From contig CAVQMC010000018.1 in the NCBI GenBank assembly GCA_963713505.1, positions 1 to 39,075 on the forward strand: 39,075 nt of DNA. Reading direction: 5' to 3'. The notes under the pieces are model-generated. The model was not told the origin of the DNA and searched no databases. It was given only the letters and a program-made list of their open reading frames with translations. A program made the position numbers and the translations under genes. This document shows, one piece after another, positions 28,982-37,709 of this stretch. Position 1 is the stretch's first letter. Each line of letters opens with the position of its first letter. The stretch comes from CAVQMC01 sp963713505 (GTDB lineage: Bacteria; Bacteroidota; Ignavibacteria; Ignavibacteriales; Ignavibacteriaceae).

Positions 28982-29689
28982 TCACTTTCTTACTCCGCCA
29001 AATATTGCTAATTCAAAAACTTTGAAGAAGCAGTCAACATTAACAAAACCAATTTCTCTTAACCAATTACACTGCGCTTCAACGGGTGCAAGTTTATTTA
29101 TTTTTTTATCTTTATAATATTCATTAGTTATGTTTTCTATCAAAATATCATTCTGTACAGAATTCTTAATTGATTCAAGAAAAAATTCATCAAATAATTT
29201 TTCGTTTTCTTCCGAAGGCGATGCAACCTGATCAAGATTTAAAAACAAACCTCCGGGTTTTAATATTTTACTATATATCTCTTTAAATAATCTTTTTTTG
29301 TTTTCATTACTTTGGTGATGAATTGAAAATCCTGATATAACCAGATCTAACGGAAGATATTCTACTATGGTTTTAATCCATTTTTCATCGCCGAAATCTT
29401 CAACTATAAATACTGATTGATTTTTGTATTCTCCGCTTTTTAATTTTGCTGCTTCAATCATTGGTTTAGAAAAATCTGTAAATATTCCTTTTGTATCCGG
29501 CCAGTAATTATAAAGAGTTCTTCCTAAAATTCCGTCTCCGCAGCCTAGATCTAAAAATGAATTCAAATTCGGTTGAAATTTCTTAATTATTCTTAGCAAA
29601 ATTTCTATCTGTTCACTTGCAAAAGGAATCGCTCCCCTGACTCCTTCCAGATAAGTCTTAGCAAGTTTTTCTGTTTTCCAGTTATTCAT
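28982..29689 (-). CDS. Class I SAM-dependent methyltransferase
   Basis: 235 residues. Motif I is NSFLDLGCGDGILGRTLY (SAM binding), and the acidic end of strand 2 is GIFTDFSKPMIEAAK. Motif III-like VISGFSIHHQ and post-motif LKPGGLFLNLDQVASPSEEN follow. The fold is a single Rossmann domain with the Cys/His-free C-terminal NWLREIGFVNVDCFFKVFELAIFGG, typical of small-molecule methyltransferases such as the UbiE-like group. Substrate is not readable. It is convergent with the hybrid kinase and divergent from the CreD operon. Frame intact. Confidence 0.85.
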   Translation of the reverse strand: MNNWKTEKLAKTYLEGVRGAIPFASEQIEILLRIIKKFQPNLNSFLDLGCGDGILGRTLYNYWPDTKGIFTDFSKPMIEAAKLKSGEYKNQSVFIVEDFGDEKWIKTIVEYLPLDLVISGFSIHHQSNENKKRLFKEIYSKILKPGGLFLNLDQVASPSEENEKLFDEFFLESIKNSVQNDILIENITNEYYKDKKINKLAPVEAQCNWLREIGFVNVDCFFKVFELAIFGGVRK

Positions 29690-29812
29690 AATATTTTATA
29701 AGTGTGTTTGAAAATTGAATAATAAATATCAAGATAAAAAATTAAAAGAGTATCTCATACTTTTTTAGTCATATAAATATTTAAAGATGAAACAATAAGG
29801 AGCAAAAATATC

Positions 29813-29843
29813 TTGACAATAATATTGTTTTAAATTAACTTTG
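29813..29843 (+). promoter_or_regulatory. Promoter of the CreD operon (TTG-N20-TAACTTTG)
   Basis: TTG at 29813-29815, 20 bases, then TAACTTTG at 29836-29843: an exact match to the Bacteroidota consensus. The first gene's ATG lies at 29886, so a leader of about 35 bases is expected. The -7 element is overlapped by the palindrome at 29838-29854. Confidence 0.8.
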
Positions 29844-29854
29844 TACTACAAAGT
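29838..29854. promoter_or_regulatory. Palindromic operator over the CreD-operon promoter
   Basis: ACTTTGTA-C-TACAAAGT is a perfect 8-bp inverted repeat with a 1-base centre. The right half is shared with a second palindrome, AAAGTACTTT (29850-29859). It covers the -7 element and the expected start of transcription, so a bound protein would block RNA polymerase. The winged-helix regulator in the same operon (30480-30779) is the obvious candidate. Confidence 0.65.
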
Positions 29855-29885
29855 ACTTTTTAATAAAAATCATGAGCTTATTCAA

Positions 29886-30483
29886 ATGGATAAGATAAAC
29901 GATCCTCTAAAAGATCTTTCTGAAATTCGTTCTATGATGGAAAAGTCTTCAAAGTTTCTATCACTTAGCGGATTATCGGGAATCAGCGCAGGAATTGTTG
30001 CACTTGCAGGTTCTTATGTTATTCTACTTAAAATAAGAGAACTAAAACAATTTGGCGTATCGGAAAACCTCCCTTTCTTTTTTATTATTCTCGCTTTAAT
30101 TATCCTGATTCTTGCACTTGGAACGGCAATATTTTTTACAACCAGGAATGCAAAGAAAAAAAATCTTCCCGTTTGGACACCGGTTACAAAATATCTTCTT
30201 ACAAGTCTTGTTTCTGCCCTTAATAGCCGGAGGTTTGTTTTCTTTAATTCTCTGGTATAGAGGCAGCCCGGTTTTAATATTTTCAGCGACATTAATTTTT
30301 TACGGACTTGCACTTTTAAATGCAAGCAAATATGTAATGAATGAAATCCGTTACCTGGCTTTCATAGAGATAATTCTAGGACTTATTGCCGGAATTACAT
30401 ACGGCTTAATTATTTGGGCAATTGGTTTTGGGGTGATGCATATAATTTACGGTATTTACATGTATGTGAAGTACGAAAAGTGA
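29886..30483 (+). CDS. Four-TM membrane protein, first gene of CreD operon (one frameshift)
   Basis: Merged product is about 198 residues after removing one base near 30206-30208, which joins LLTSL to FLPLIAGGLFSLILWYRG. Start is the ATG at 29886 (MDKINDPLKDLSEIRSMM). A TTG start at 29841 would lie inside the operator and is rejected. A short cytoplasmic N-terminus is followed by about six hydrophobic segments: GISAGIVALAGSYVILL, FFFIILALIILILALGTAIFF, then LFLPLIAGGLFSLIL and the later IFYGLALLNA, IEIILGLIAGITYGLIIWAI. I know this protein type only as a conserved companion of the regulator and CreD in Bacteroidota. Its function is unknown. Its stop overlaps the regulator start (GTGA). Confidence 0.72.
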
Positions 30484-30779
30484 AATCTATAATTGAAAAT
30501 TTAAATAAAGTCTTTGAGAATCGAATAAGATTGGCAATTATGTCGGCTCTTATGGTCAATGATATAATTGATTTTAATTCGTTGAAAAAAATGCTTGAAC
30601 TAACCGACGGCAATCTTGCATCGCATATGAATGTACTTGAAAAGAACGGCTATGTAAAAGTCAAAAAGAAATTTGTGAATAAAAAACCGCTTACTACTTA
30701 TTCATCAACTGAAAAAGGTAAGAAAGAATTCGGCATTCACCTTGACGCACTTGAAAAACTAATAAAACAGGCACAATAG
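30480..30779 (+). CDS. Winged-helix transcriptional regulator of the CreD operon
   Basis: 99 residues from a GTG at 30480, overlapping the previous stop as GTGA. A longer frame from 30414 only reads through the preceding gene. The sequence is a single winged helix-turn-helix of the MarR/ArsR-like type: FENRIRLAIMSALMVNDIIDFNSLKKMLELTDGNLASHMNVLEKNGYVKVKKKF with a basic wing (NKKPLTTYSSTEKG). There is no ligand domain or Cys pair for metal binding. It probably binds the ACTTTGTA palindrome at 29838-29854 as a dimer and represses its own operon. Confidence 0.85.
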   Translation: MKSIIENLNKVFENRIRLAIMSALMVNDIIDFNSLKKMLELTDGNLASHMNVLEKNGYVKVKKKFVNKKPLTTYSSTEKGKKEFGIHLDALEKLIKQAQ

Positions 30780-30781
30780 AA

Positions 30782-30916
30782 ATGGGAAAGTTAAAGACTT
30801 TGCTGGAAAATATAATTGAACTATTAATTAATGTAAACCGGAATATAAAACTGAATGTGTTTCTATTTCAGCTTTATTTGATAATTGATATTTCAAAGAA
30901 TCGTTTGAAGTTATAA
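30782..30916 (+). CDS. Possible 44-residue small protein
   Basis: An open frame starts two bases after the regulator stop and reads MGKLKTLLENIIELLINV..., 44 residues, amphipathic and Leu/Ile/Asn-rich, ending KNRLKL. There is no homology I recognise and no good ribosome-binding site beyond AGAA. Its close spacing within an operon is the only support. It may be spurious. Confidence 0.25.
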   Translation: MGKLKTLLENIIELLINVNRNIKLNVFLFQLYLIIDISKNRLKL

Positions 30917-30943
30917 ATCATAAATAAAATAGAAAGGATAAAA

Positions 30944-31144
30944 ATGTTTTTTCAATTTTTAAGAAATTCAGCAATAGCCGGCAACATTATTTTTGTCCTA
31001 TGGATTTTAAACAACGGTATTAATGAAGGATTCCAAGGAACCGCACCGCAGGTTTTTTCTTATATTGTACTAATCTTATTGTTGAGCGCTGATACCCTCC
31101 TCCATTTTCATCTTAATATTATTAAAAAAAGATTTAATAAATAA
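30944..31144 (+). CDS. Small two-TM membrane protein of the CreD operon
   Basis: 66 residues, start with AGAAAGGA 6 bases upstream. Two hydrophobic segments (AIAGNIIFVLWILNNGI, and QVFSYIVLILLLSADTLLHF) flank a short polar loop with NEGFQGTAP, and the C-terminus is basic (NIIKKRFNK). It lies between the regulator and creD on the same strand with 53 bases to creD, so it is probably part of that operon. No function known. Confidence 0.65.
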   Translation: MFFQFLRNSAIAGNIIFVLWILNNGINEGFQGTAPQVFSYIVLILLLSADTLLHFHLNIIKKRFNK

Positions 31145-31197
31145 TATTTATTCATCAAATTTTAATTTGCACTCATCCATATGAAGAAGGTAAATAA

Positions 31198-32497
31198 ATG
31201 AAAAGAGAATCTATCTTTTTACGCTTAGTCATTATTGCAGGAATAATTATTTTATTAGTTATTCCTTTAATGATGATTCAATCTTTAATTAATGAAAGAC
31301 AATCATACAGAAATGATGCAGTAAATGAAATTAGTAAAAGCTGGGCTTCCTCTCAAACCGTTGCAGGTCCGGTACTTACAATAAACAAAACAAATTTAAT
31401 TGCGAACTCAGAAGGCAAAAGAATTTTTAGTAAAGTGAATTATAACCTGCTGCCTGAAAATCTGATTATAGAATCTACTGTTTACCCGGAAACAAGATAT
31501 AGAGGAATTTACCAGGTTACTTTATATAAAACCGATATTAAAATTATTGGTGATTTTGATTTTACCGGAATTGATAAATCAAAATACGAAGAGATTTTTG
31601 ATAATGCGGAAGATAAATATGTATCTTTTAATATTTCAGATTTAAAAGGCATTGAAGATAATGTTAATTTCAAATGGAATAATTTAAACGAAAATGTGAG
31701 TCCCGGTTTAAGAAATTCGAATCTATTTAAAAACGGATTTTCCTCGGATGTAGAACTTAATAATAATGAGAAAAAATATAATTTTGAATTTCATGTTCGA
31801 CTAAAAGGAAGTCAGCAGCTTATGTTTCTTCCTCTTGGAAAAACTACAATTGTAAATATGAAATCCGGCTGGAACAATCCGAGTTTTGTCGGAGAATTTC
31901 TTCCCTCGTCCAGGCAATTAACGGATAATGGCTTTAAAAGCAGAATGGAAAGTAAATCAATTCAACAGAAATTTCCCTCAATATTGGAAGAATGATTCTT
32001 ATGAATTAGCCTCAAATGCATTCGGTGTCAATCTTTTAATTCCCGTAAATGAATATCAGAAAACCATGCGTACATCCAAATACGGAATTATGATTATTCT
32101 ACTGACCTTCGTAATTTTTTTCATGATTGAAGTATTTAATAAAAAAGCTTTACATCCTATTCAATATCTTTTAATCGGGTTATCATTAATAATATTTTAT
32201 GCTATTCTGCTCGCTCTTTCTGAATATATGCTGTTTCTATATTCGTATATAATTTCTGCTCTTCTTGTAATTGCATTAATAAGTTTTTACACTTCAAATG
32301 TTTATTCAAAAGTAAAGTTGGGTTCGTTGATAGGTGGAATTTTAATTTTATTTTATGGTTTTATGTATACTATTTTGCAGCTTCAGGATTATTCACTTCT
32401 GCTTGGAACAATTGCTTTGTTTTTAGTTTTGGCTGGAATAATGATTTCAACAAGAAAAATTGACTGGTATGATGTTTTAAGCAGTCAAAAAGCTTAA
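31198..32497 (+). CDS. creD: CreD-family inner-membrane protein (one frameshift)
   Basis: Merged product is about 432 residues, normal for CreD, after removing one A from AAAA at 31936-31939 (giving DNGFKAEWKVNQFNRNFPQYW). The N-terminus has one TM (LRLVIIAGIIILLVIPLMMI), followed by the conserved NERQSYRNDAVNEIS and a large periplasmic beta domain with AGPVLTI and FLPLGKTTIVNMKSGWNNPSF. The C-terminus has five or six TM segments with the family features ASNAFGVNLLIPVNEYQKTMRTSKYG and HPIQYLLIGLSL. CreD is linked to envelope integrity and is induced by the CreBC system in enterobacteria. Here control appears to rest with a local repressor. It ends before a bidirectional terminator. Confidence 0.9.
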
Positions 32498-32514
32498 GTG
32501 GTTTTCAGCAAATA

Positions 32515-32548
32515 AAAAACGGACATAGAAAAATCTGTGTCCGTTTTT
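32515..32548. terminator. Bidirectional terminator between creD and icd
   Basis: AAAAACGGACA (32515-32525) and TGTCCGTTTTT (32538-32548) form an 11-bp stem with a 12-base loop. A-rich and T-rich arms allow termination in both directions. It serves creD (plus, ending 32497) and the isocitrate dehydrogenase gene (minus, ending 32578). Confidence 0.85.
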
Positions 32549-32577
32549 AATTAAAATAATATTTTAGAAAAATATTT

Positions 32578-34803
32578 TTACATATTATCAATTATATTAT
32601 TCAGTGTTTCGCTTGGACGCATAACTTCCAACGCTTTTTTATCATTAGGTAAATAATAACCGCCTACATCTGCAGGTTTACCTTGAACAGAAATTAAATC
32701 GTTCATAATTTTTTCTTCATTCGCTTTCAGTTCTTCATAAATTTTAGCAAATCGAGATTTCATTCCGGCATCTTTATCCTGTTCTGATAACGCCTGTGCC
32801 CAGTACATAGCTAAATAAAATGAACTTCCGCGGTTATCTATTTCTCCTGCTTTTCTTGAAGGCATTTTTCCGTTTTCAAGATATTTTCCGATCGCAGTAT
32901 CAAGAGTTTCAGCTAATATTTTTGCTTTTTCATTTTTGGTTTTATCTGCAATCATCTCCAAAGACGGAACCAATGCACAGTATTCTCCGAGCGAATCCCA
33001 TCTTAAATGGTTTTCTTTCATTAATTGCTGAACATGTTTTGGAGCAGAACCGCCGGCACCGGTTTCAAATAATCCGCCCCCTTTTAACAAAGGAACAATG
33101 GAAAGCATTCTTGCACTTGTACCTAATTCTAGAATCGGGAATAAATCTGTTAAGTAATCACGAAGTACATTTCCCGTAACCGAAATTGTATCCAATCCCT
33201 TTCTTGTTCTTTCCAGTGTGTATTTCATTGCCTCTACAGGTTTTAAGACTTTTATTTCCAATCCTTCTGTATTATGTTCAGGTAAATATTTTTTAACTTT
33301 TTCTATAATTTCTTTATCATGTCCCCTGTTTTCATCAAGCCAGAAAATTGCCGGAGTGTTTGATGATCTTGCTCTGTTTACTGCAAGTTTTACCCAATCT
33401 CTTATTGGTTCATCTTTTGCCTGGCACATTCTGAAAATATCCCCGGTTTCAACATTTTGTTCAAGTAAAGTTTTACCATCAGAATTAACAACACGGATAA
33501 CTCCGTTGCCTGTTGCTTCAAAAGTTTTATCATGTGAACCGTATTCTTCAGCTTTCTTTGCCATTAAACCAACGTTGGAAACTGCTCCCATAGTTGTAGG
33601 ATCAAACTGACCTTTTAATTTTGCATCTTCAATTATTGTCTGATAAATAGTTGCATAACAGCGGTCCGGTATCATTGCAATGCAATCCTGAAGTTCATCT
33701 TTTTCATTCCACATTTTTCCGCCGTCACGTACAACATTCGGCATAGAAGCATCAACAATAATATCATTAGGAACATGTAGATTTGTTTTTCCCATTCTGG
33801 AATCAACCATTGCAAGCTGAGGTCTCGTTTCATATACTTTATTAATATCTGATTCTATTTCTTTTCTTTTATCTTCAGGAAGTTTTTCTAATTTATTTAG
33901 AATATCCATTAAACCGTAATTAACATTTGCCCCGATTTCTTTTAAAGTATCAGCATGTTTTTCAAGCGCATCTTTGTAATAAACAGATACAGCATGTCCG
34001 AACATTATAGGATCGGAAATTTTCATCATTGTAGCTTTTAAATGAAGTGCCAGCAGAACATTTTCCTTTTTTGCTTCTTCAATTTGTTCAGCATAAAATT
34101 TTCTCAATTCTTTTACATTCATTACAGCCGCGTCAATTACTTCACCGTCAAGTAGTTTAAGGTTTTCTTTAAGAGTTGTAGTTTTGCCGTTTGTATCAAC
34201 ATATTCTATTTTAACAACATCACCTTTATCCATAGTCAGAGATTTTTCGGTACCGTAAAAATCTTTTTGATCCATATGAGCTACACGGGTTTTAGATCCT
34301 GATTCCGGCCAGGGTTTCATCATTTTATGAGGATGTTTTTTTGCAAATTTTTTAACGGAAGCTGCAGCGCGTCTGTCCGAGTTCCCTTCCCTTAAAACAG
34401 GATTAACAGCTGAGCCAAGTACTTTTGAAAATCTTTCTTTCAATGTTTTTTCTTCATCGTTTTTAGGTTCGTCGGGATAATCAGGAATATTATAACCTTT
34501 TTCCTGTAATTCTTTAATAGCTGCATGAAGCTGCGGAATCGAAGCACTTATGTTAGGAAGCTTAATAATATTTGCATTAGGATCTTGAGTCATTTCACCT
34601 AATTCTGTTAAGTAATCTGGAATCTTTTGATCTTCTGTTAAGTTTTCCGGAAAATTTGCAATTATTCTTCCTGCAAGAGAAATATCTTTCGTCTCAATTT
34701 CAATTCCGGAATTATTTGTAAAGGATTTTACGATTGGCAGTAAACTGTAAGATGCTAAAGCCGGAGCCTCATCAATCTTTGTCCATATGATTTTTGTTTC
34801 CAT
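32578..34803 (-). CDS. icd: NADP-dependent isocitrate dehydrogenase, monomeric type
   Basis: 741 residues from the ATG at 34803 (METKIIWTKIDEAPALASYSLLPI), with a purine-rich GTGGG just upstream. A longer start at 34836 adds a basic extension unlike the family. The enzyme converts isocitrate to 2-oxoglutarate and CO2, producing NADPH in the TCA cycle. The family's 740-residue length and its conserved blocks are all present: NPVLREGNSDRRAAASVKKFAKKHPHKM, RVAHMDQKDFYGTEKS, FWLDENRGHD, TGNVLRDYLTDLFPILELGTSARMLSIVPLL, GGLFETGAGGSAPKHVQQ and AGEIDNRGSSFYLAMYWAQAL. Frame intact over 2.2 kb. Transcribed alone, ending at a strong terminator. Confidence 0.96.
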   Translation of the reverse strand: METKIIWTKIDEAPALASYSLLPIVKSFTNNSGIEIETKDISLAGRIIANFPENLTEDQKIPDYLTELGEMTQDPNANIIKLPNISASIPQLHAAIKELQEKGYNIPDYPDEPKNDEEKTLKERFSKVLGSAVNPVLREGNSDRRAAASVKKFAKKHPHKMMKPWPESGSKTRVAHMDQKDFYGTEKSLTMDKGDVVKIEYVDTNGKTTTLKENLKLLDGEVIDAAVMNVKELRKFYAEQIEEAKKENVLLALHLKATMMKISDPIMFGHAVSVYYKDALEKHADTLKEIGANVNYGLMDILNKLEKLPEDKRKEIESDINKVYETRPQLAMVDSRMGKTNLHVPNDIIVDASMPNVVRDGGKMWNEKDELQDCIAMIPDRCYATIYQTIIEDAKLKGQFDPTTMGAVSNVGLMAKKAEEYGSHDKTFEATGNGVIRVVNSDGKTLLEQNVETGDIFRMCQAKDEPIRDWVKLAVNRARSSNTPAIFWLDENRGHDKEIIEKVKKYLPEHNTEGLEIKVLKPVEAMKYTLERTRKGLDTISVTGNVLRDYLTDLFPILELGTSARMLSIVPLLKGGGLFETGAGGSAPKHVQQLMKENHLRWDSLGEYCALVPSLEMIADKTKNEKAKILAETLDTAIGKYLENGKMPSRKAGEIDNRGSSFYLAMYWAQALSEQDKDAGMKSRFAKIYEELKANEEKIMNDLISVQGKPADVGGYYLPNDKKALEVMRPSETLNNIIDNM

Positions 34804-34836
34804 TTTTTTCCCACTTTTTTTTCTATAACTATGCAA

Positions 34837-35212
34837 TATTTTTTAAAGAACAAGTTTTAAAATAGTGAATCTTTGACAATTATAAAATATTATCCATTGT
34901 TTAGCTGAAGAAATATTTGGGAATATGATGAGTTAAAGTTCAAATTTGAGTTAGTTTTTGAAAATTGATCCTCTACGAGGATCAGCCTGCTTTATTCTTT
35001 TCAATTGTTACAAAAATTGAACATCTTCGATTCTCAACACTCAACTTGATCTTATAGAGCCTGCATATATTAGGATAGGTTAAATTATTTTTAAAATTAA
35101 ATCAAAGAAATATTTAATCATAATAGAAAATTCACAATTACATTTTTTACAGATTTGCAACTAACACAGAAGATTGGGGCAAATGATAAATAACAAAGCA
35201 TACTCTTATCAT
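34837..35212. other. Intergenic region between icd and the oxidoreductase operon
   Basis: No coding frame is convincing on either strand. It contains the tight hairpin at 34966-34984. It must hold the icd promoter (minus), for which I see only an imperfect TTG-N17-TAAAACTTG, and the downstream end of the operon at 35213-39075. Confidence 0.45.
34966..34984. repeat. Perfect 8-bp inverted repeat, three-base loop
   Basis: TGATCCTC-TAC-GAGGATCA. No T run follows on the plus strand. On the minus strand it is followed by ATTTTCAAAAAC, so it is a weak terminator at best. It lies about 230 bases beyond the end of the oxidoreductase operon on the minus strand. It could be a terminator without a U-tract, a processing site or a protein-binding site. 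Confidence 0.55.
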
Positions 35213-36190
35213 TTATTTACTAAAAGTTATAATTACATTTCCTCTTTTATGACCTTTATCTACATAACTATGTGCTTCTGTGATTTGTTCAAATGAATAA
35301 ATTTTATCTATTGCAGGTTTGATTTTATCATTTTCCGTTAATTCTTTAATAAAGTTTAGATCTTTTGTCCTTTCAGCAGGCGGTCGTAACCCGGTTGCCA
35401 TTATTTTAGCTTTCCTATCACCAATCAATGAAGATAATAATACATGCGGAAAAACGGAAAGAGTAATTCCAACTTCAAGGAAAATTCCGTTTTTATTTAA
35501 TGAATTTTTAGATTTGGGGAAAGAAGATTTTGCGACTGCATCAAGAATAATATCATATTTTTCACCTGACTTCGTAAAATCTTCTTTTGTATAGTCGATA
35601 ACTTTATCAGCACCGAGAGCTTTAACGAATTCTATACTTGCACTACTGCAGGCACCCGTTACTTCAGCACCAAAATATTTTGCAAGCTGCATGGCTGCAG
35701 AACCGACACTTCCCGATGCTCCATTTATCAAAACTTTTTGACCGGCTTTCATCTTTCCTTTATCTCTTAAAAAAGGAAGAGCAGTTAAAAATCCGTCACA
35801 GCAAGAAAGTGATTCTTCGTAAGATGCATTGGAAGGCATTTTAGCAATTGTTGATTTTTCATCTGCAAGACATATATACTCAGCATACGCACCCGCGCCG
35901 GGGAGTGTACCGTAAACCTGGTCGCCTTTTTTAAAGTTTTTCACGTCTTTTCCGGCAGCTTCAATTTCTCCTGCGAATTCACTACCGAGAATTTGGTTTT
36001 TAGGTTTTGTTAACCCGGTAAATAGTCTCGAAAAATATGGTTCCCCTCTTCTAAATGTGCAATCTGTTGCTGTTACAGTTGTTGCATAAACTCTAATCAA
36101 TAATTCATTGTCTTTTGGAATTGGTTTTTCTAGTTCAACTATTTTAAGAACATCGGGTGATCCGTAATTTTTGTAAACTACAGCTTTCAT
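35213..36190 (-). CDS. Zinc-free quinone oxidoreductase-like MDR protein
   Basis: 325 residues. N-terminal GroES-like domain: MKAVVYKNYGSPDVLKIVELEKPIPKDNELLIRVYATTV, GSEFAGEIEAAGKDVKNFKKGDQVYG. The Rossmann domain has the NADP-binding loop LINGASGSVGSAAMQLAKYFGAEVTGACS, and CSSAS at the strand-2 end fits NADPH preference. The Cys/His ligands for catalytic and structural zinc are absent, as in quinone oxidoreductases and reticulon-4-interacting-protein-like enzymes. It would reduce quinones or enones with NADPH. Last gene of the operon with three DUF4386 genes, 60 bases after the previous stop. Frame intact. Confidence 0.88.
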   Translation of the reverse strand: MKAVVYKNYGSPDVLKIVELEKPIPKDNELLIRVYATTVTATDCTFRRGEPYFSRLFTGLTKPKNQILGSEFAGEIEAAGKDVKNFKKGDQVYGTLPGAGAYAEYICLADEKSTIAKMPSNASYEESLSCCDGFLTALPFLRDKGKMKAGQKVLINGASGSVGSAAMQLAKYFGAEVTGACSSASIEFVKALGADKVIDYTKEDFTKSGEKYDIILDAVAKSSFPKSKNSLNKNGIFLEVGITLSVFPHVLLSSLIGDRKAKIMATGLRPPAERTKDLNFIKELTENDKIKPAIDKIYSFEQITEAHSYVDKGHKRGNVIITFSK

Positions 36191-36250
36191 TTATATTGCT
36201 CCTATTTTATTTATTCGATCTGATTTTATTTATAATGAACTAATATCAAC

Positions 36251-36916
36251 TTAAGAAAAAACATTTTTATTAAACCCTTTAACAATAAGCCAAATACCTA
36301 AAAAGATTTCATTTATAATTATTGGTAAGACAAATATAATATTGATAATTAAACCGGCTTTGAAGGTTATTAATATTAAAATCAATATGGCACCTGTAAA
36401 TCCCCAAACTGATATAAATCGCGGAAGAAATTTTGATTTATATAAAAGATAATAAAACAACACAGCACCCAATCCAAAAAATACAGGAATTAAGTACATC
36501 ATTATATTCGTGCGAATCAGAATTAAAAAACTGCTAAAATAAGTATAAAATGATTGTTCAGAATTTCCGCTTTTTAAATATTCTTCACTTAATTTTATAA
36601 TAATTAATGGAATTGTCGCAGCAGCTGTACAAAATATTGCTTCAATAATTCTAAAGCCGACATAACTAAGCGCAATACTTTCATTCTGTTTTTTTAAGAT
36701 TGGATATAGAAAGACAGCGATTCCAATTACAGATATTGCATTTATGAATTCAAGAAAAAAACCGAAATATACTGTATTTGAATTTGCAGAAATTTGGGCA
36801 ATTAAATCCGGAGTAACTAATATTGATTCTATTATACCTCCGCCCAAAAGACTTGCCGCCATCGCAGTTAGAAAAAGAACTCCGGCAATTACTGTATTAT
36901 TTCTATATGAATTCAT
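36251..36916 (-). CDS. DUF4386-family membrane protein, copy 1 of 3
   Basis: 221 residues with about six TM helices. The family pattern is visible: a short polar N-terminus (MNSYRNNT), VIAGVLFLTAMAASLLGG, a loop, then FLEFINAISVIGIAVFLYPILKKQNESIALSYVGFRIIEAIF, and the C-terminal NEIFLGIWLIVKGF. DUF4386 proteins are uncharacterised integral membrane proteins common in Bacteroidota and Firmicutes. It shares layout but not close sequence with its two upstream neighbours, so the duplication is old. Start 19 bases after the stop of copy 2. Confidence 0.75.
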   Translation of the reverse strand: MNSYRNNTVIAGVLFLTAMAASLLGGGIIESILVTPDLIAQISANSNTVYFGFFLEFINAISVIGIAVFLYPILKKQNESIALSYVGFRIIEAIFCTAAATIPLIIIKLSEEYLKSGNSEQSFYTYFSSFLILIRTNIMMYLIPVFFGLGAVLFYYLLYKSKFLPRFISVWGFTGAILILILITFKAGLIINIIFVLPIIINEIFLGIWLIVKGFNKNVFS

Positions 36917-36935
36917 TTACTACCTTATAGCTATT

Positions 36936-37686
36936 TTAAATTTTATAGCTCGCGCTTTCAATCTCTTCCATCTCTCGAAAGGATATGCCTTTAAATAAAA
37001 GCCAGCATCCAATCGTAATTTCAAACAAAGTTCCCATGCCGTACAAAACAAATTTAATTGAATCGGGACTTTCGGGAAAAAGGATGGTTAATAATGACAG
37101 AATTAACATTGATACATAAGTAAACATGCCCCAAATGGAAAGTGTTCTAGGGATGAAAAAAGATTTATAAAAAAGGAATAAAAACAGAGTCCCGCCGAGT
37201 CCAACCAGAAAAAGTATTATATATAGTCCGTTTACACGTGCATTCAATAAAGCACTAAGCACATTGTTCAGTTGTGTATTATCAACAGATGCAGTATAAG
37301 CACTGCTATTCAATAAACTCAAAATGATAAAGCTAATCAGTACAGTTATGATCCCCAAGAGAGCTTCACTTGTTCTGAAAACCATTGCAAGCAGAGCGAG
37401 ATTCCTATTTACTTTTTTAAGAATTATATAAAGCAGCACAGAAAGTATGATAACCATCGTATAAAGAATTAATTCGCCAAAAATACTTAAACGAAATAGG
37501 AATTCATTTGCCGCAATATTATCAGCAGTTAGTCTAATATCTTCAATATTGATAAGTCTGGAATTGATATAAATAGTATTAAGAACGCCAAGCACAATTA
37601 TCAGTAAATACATTAATCCGGCAATTCTAACGATTCCATTTTTTGAATATTATAGATTCCACTATATTTTTACTTTGTAATCTCAT
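36936..37686 (-). CDS. DUF4386-family membrane protein, copy 2 of 3 (one frameshift near start)
   Basis: Without repair the frame begins at MYLLIIVLG (37613) and lacks the usual N-terminus. Removing one T of the T6 run at 37639-37644 extends it to an ATG at 37686, giving MRLQSKNIVESIIFKNGIVRIAGLMYLLIIV, with the expected KNGxxRIAG lead-in of the family and about 249 residues in total. Six TM helices follow, including NIAANEFLFRLSIFGELILYTMVIILSVLLY and the ending EITIGCWLLFKGI. The stop at 37710 of copy 3 lies 23 bases upstream. Function unknown. Confidence 0.7.
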
Positions 37687-37709
37687 ACAAGGTTAAAGTT
37701 TATATTTGA

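Noticed and set aside
29841..29885. Upstream TTG start for the first gene of the CreD operon
   Set aside because: It would begin within the promoter/operator palindrome and adds residues unlike the family. The ATG at 29886 begins with the expected MDKINDPLKDL.
30414..30479. N-terminal extension of the winged-helix regulator
   Set aside because: The extension is an out-of-frame reading of the preceding membrane protein. The GTG at 30480 with GTGA overlap gives the family-like start.
34804..34836. Eleven-residue N-terminal extension of isocitrate dehydrogenase
   Set aside because: The extension (MHSYRKKSGKK) is basic and atypical, and the METKIIW start fits the family.
37672..37692. ACTTTGTA followed by TACAAGG, resembling the CreD-operon operator
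   Set aside because: Only one half matches exactly, the spacing is 6 instead of 1, and it lies inside the repaired coding region of a DUF4386 gene. An 8-base AT-rich match is expected by chance in 39 kb.
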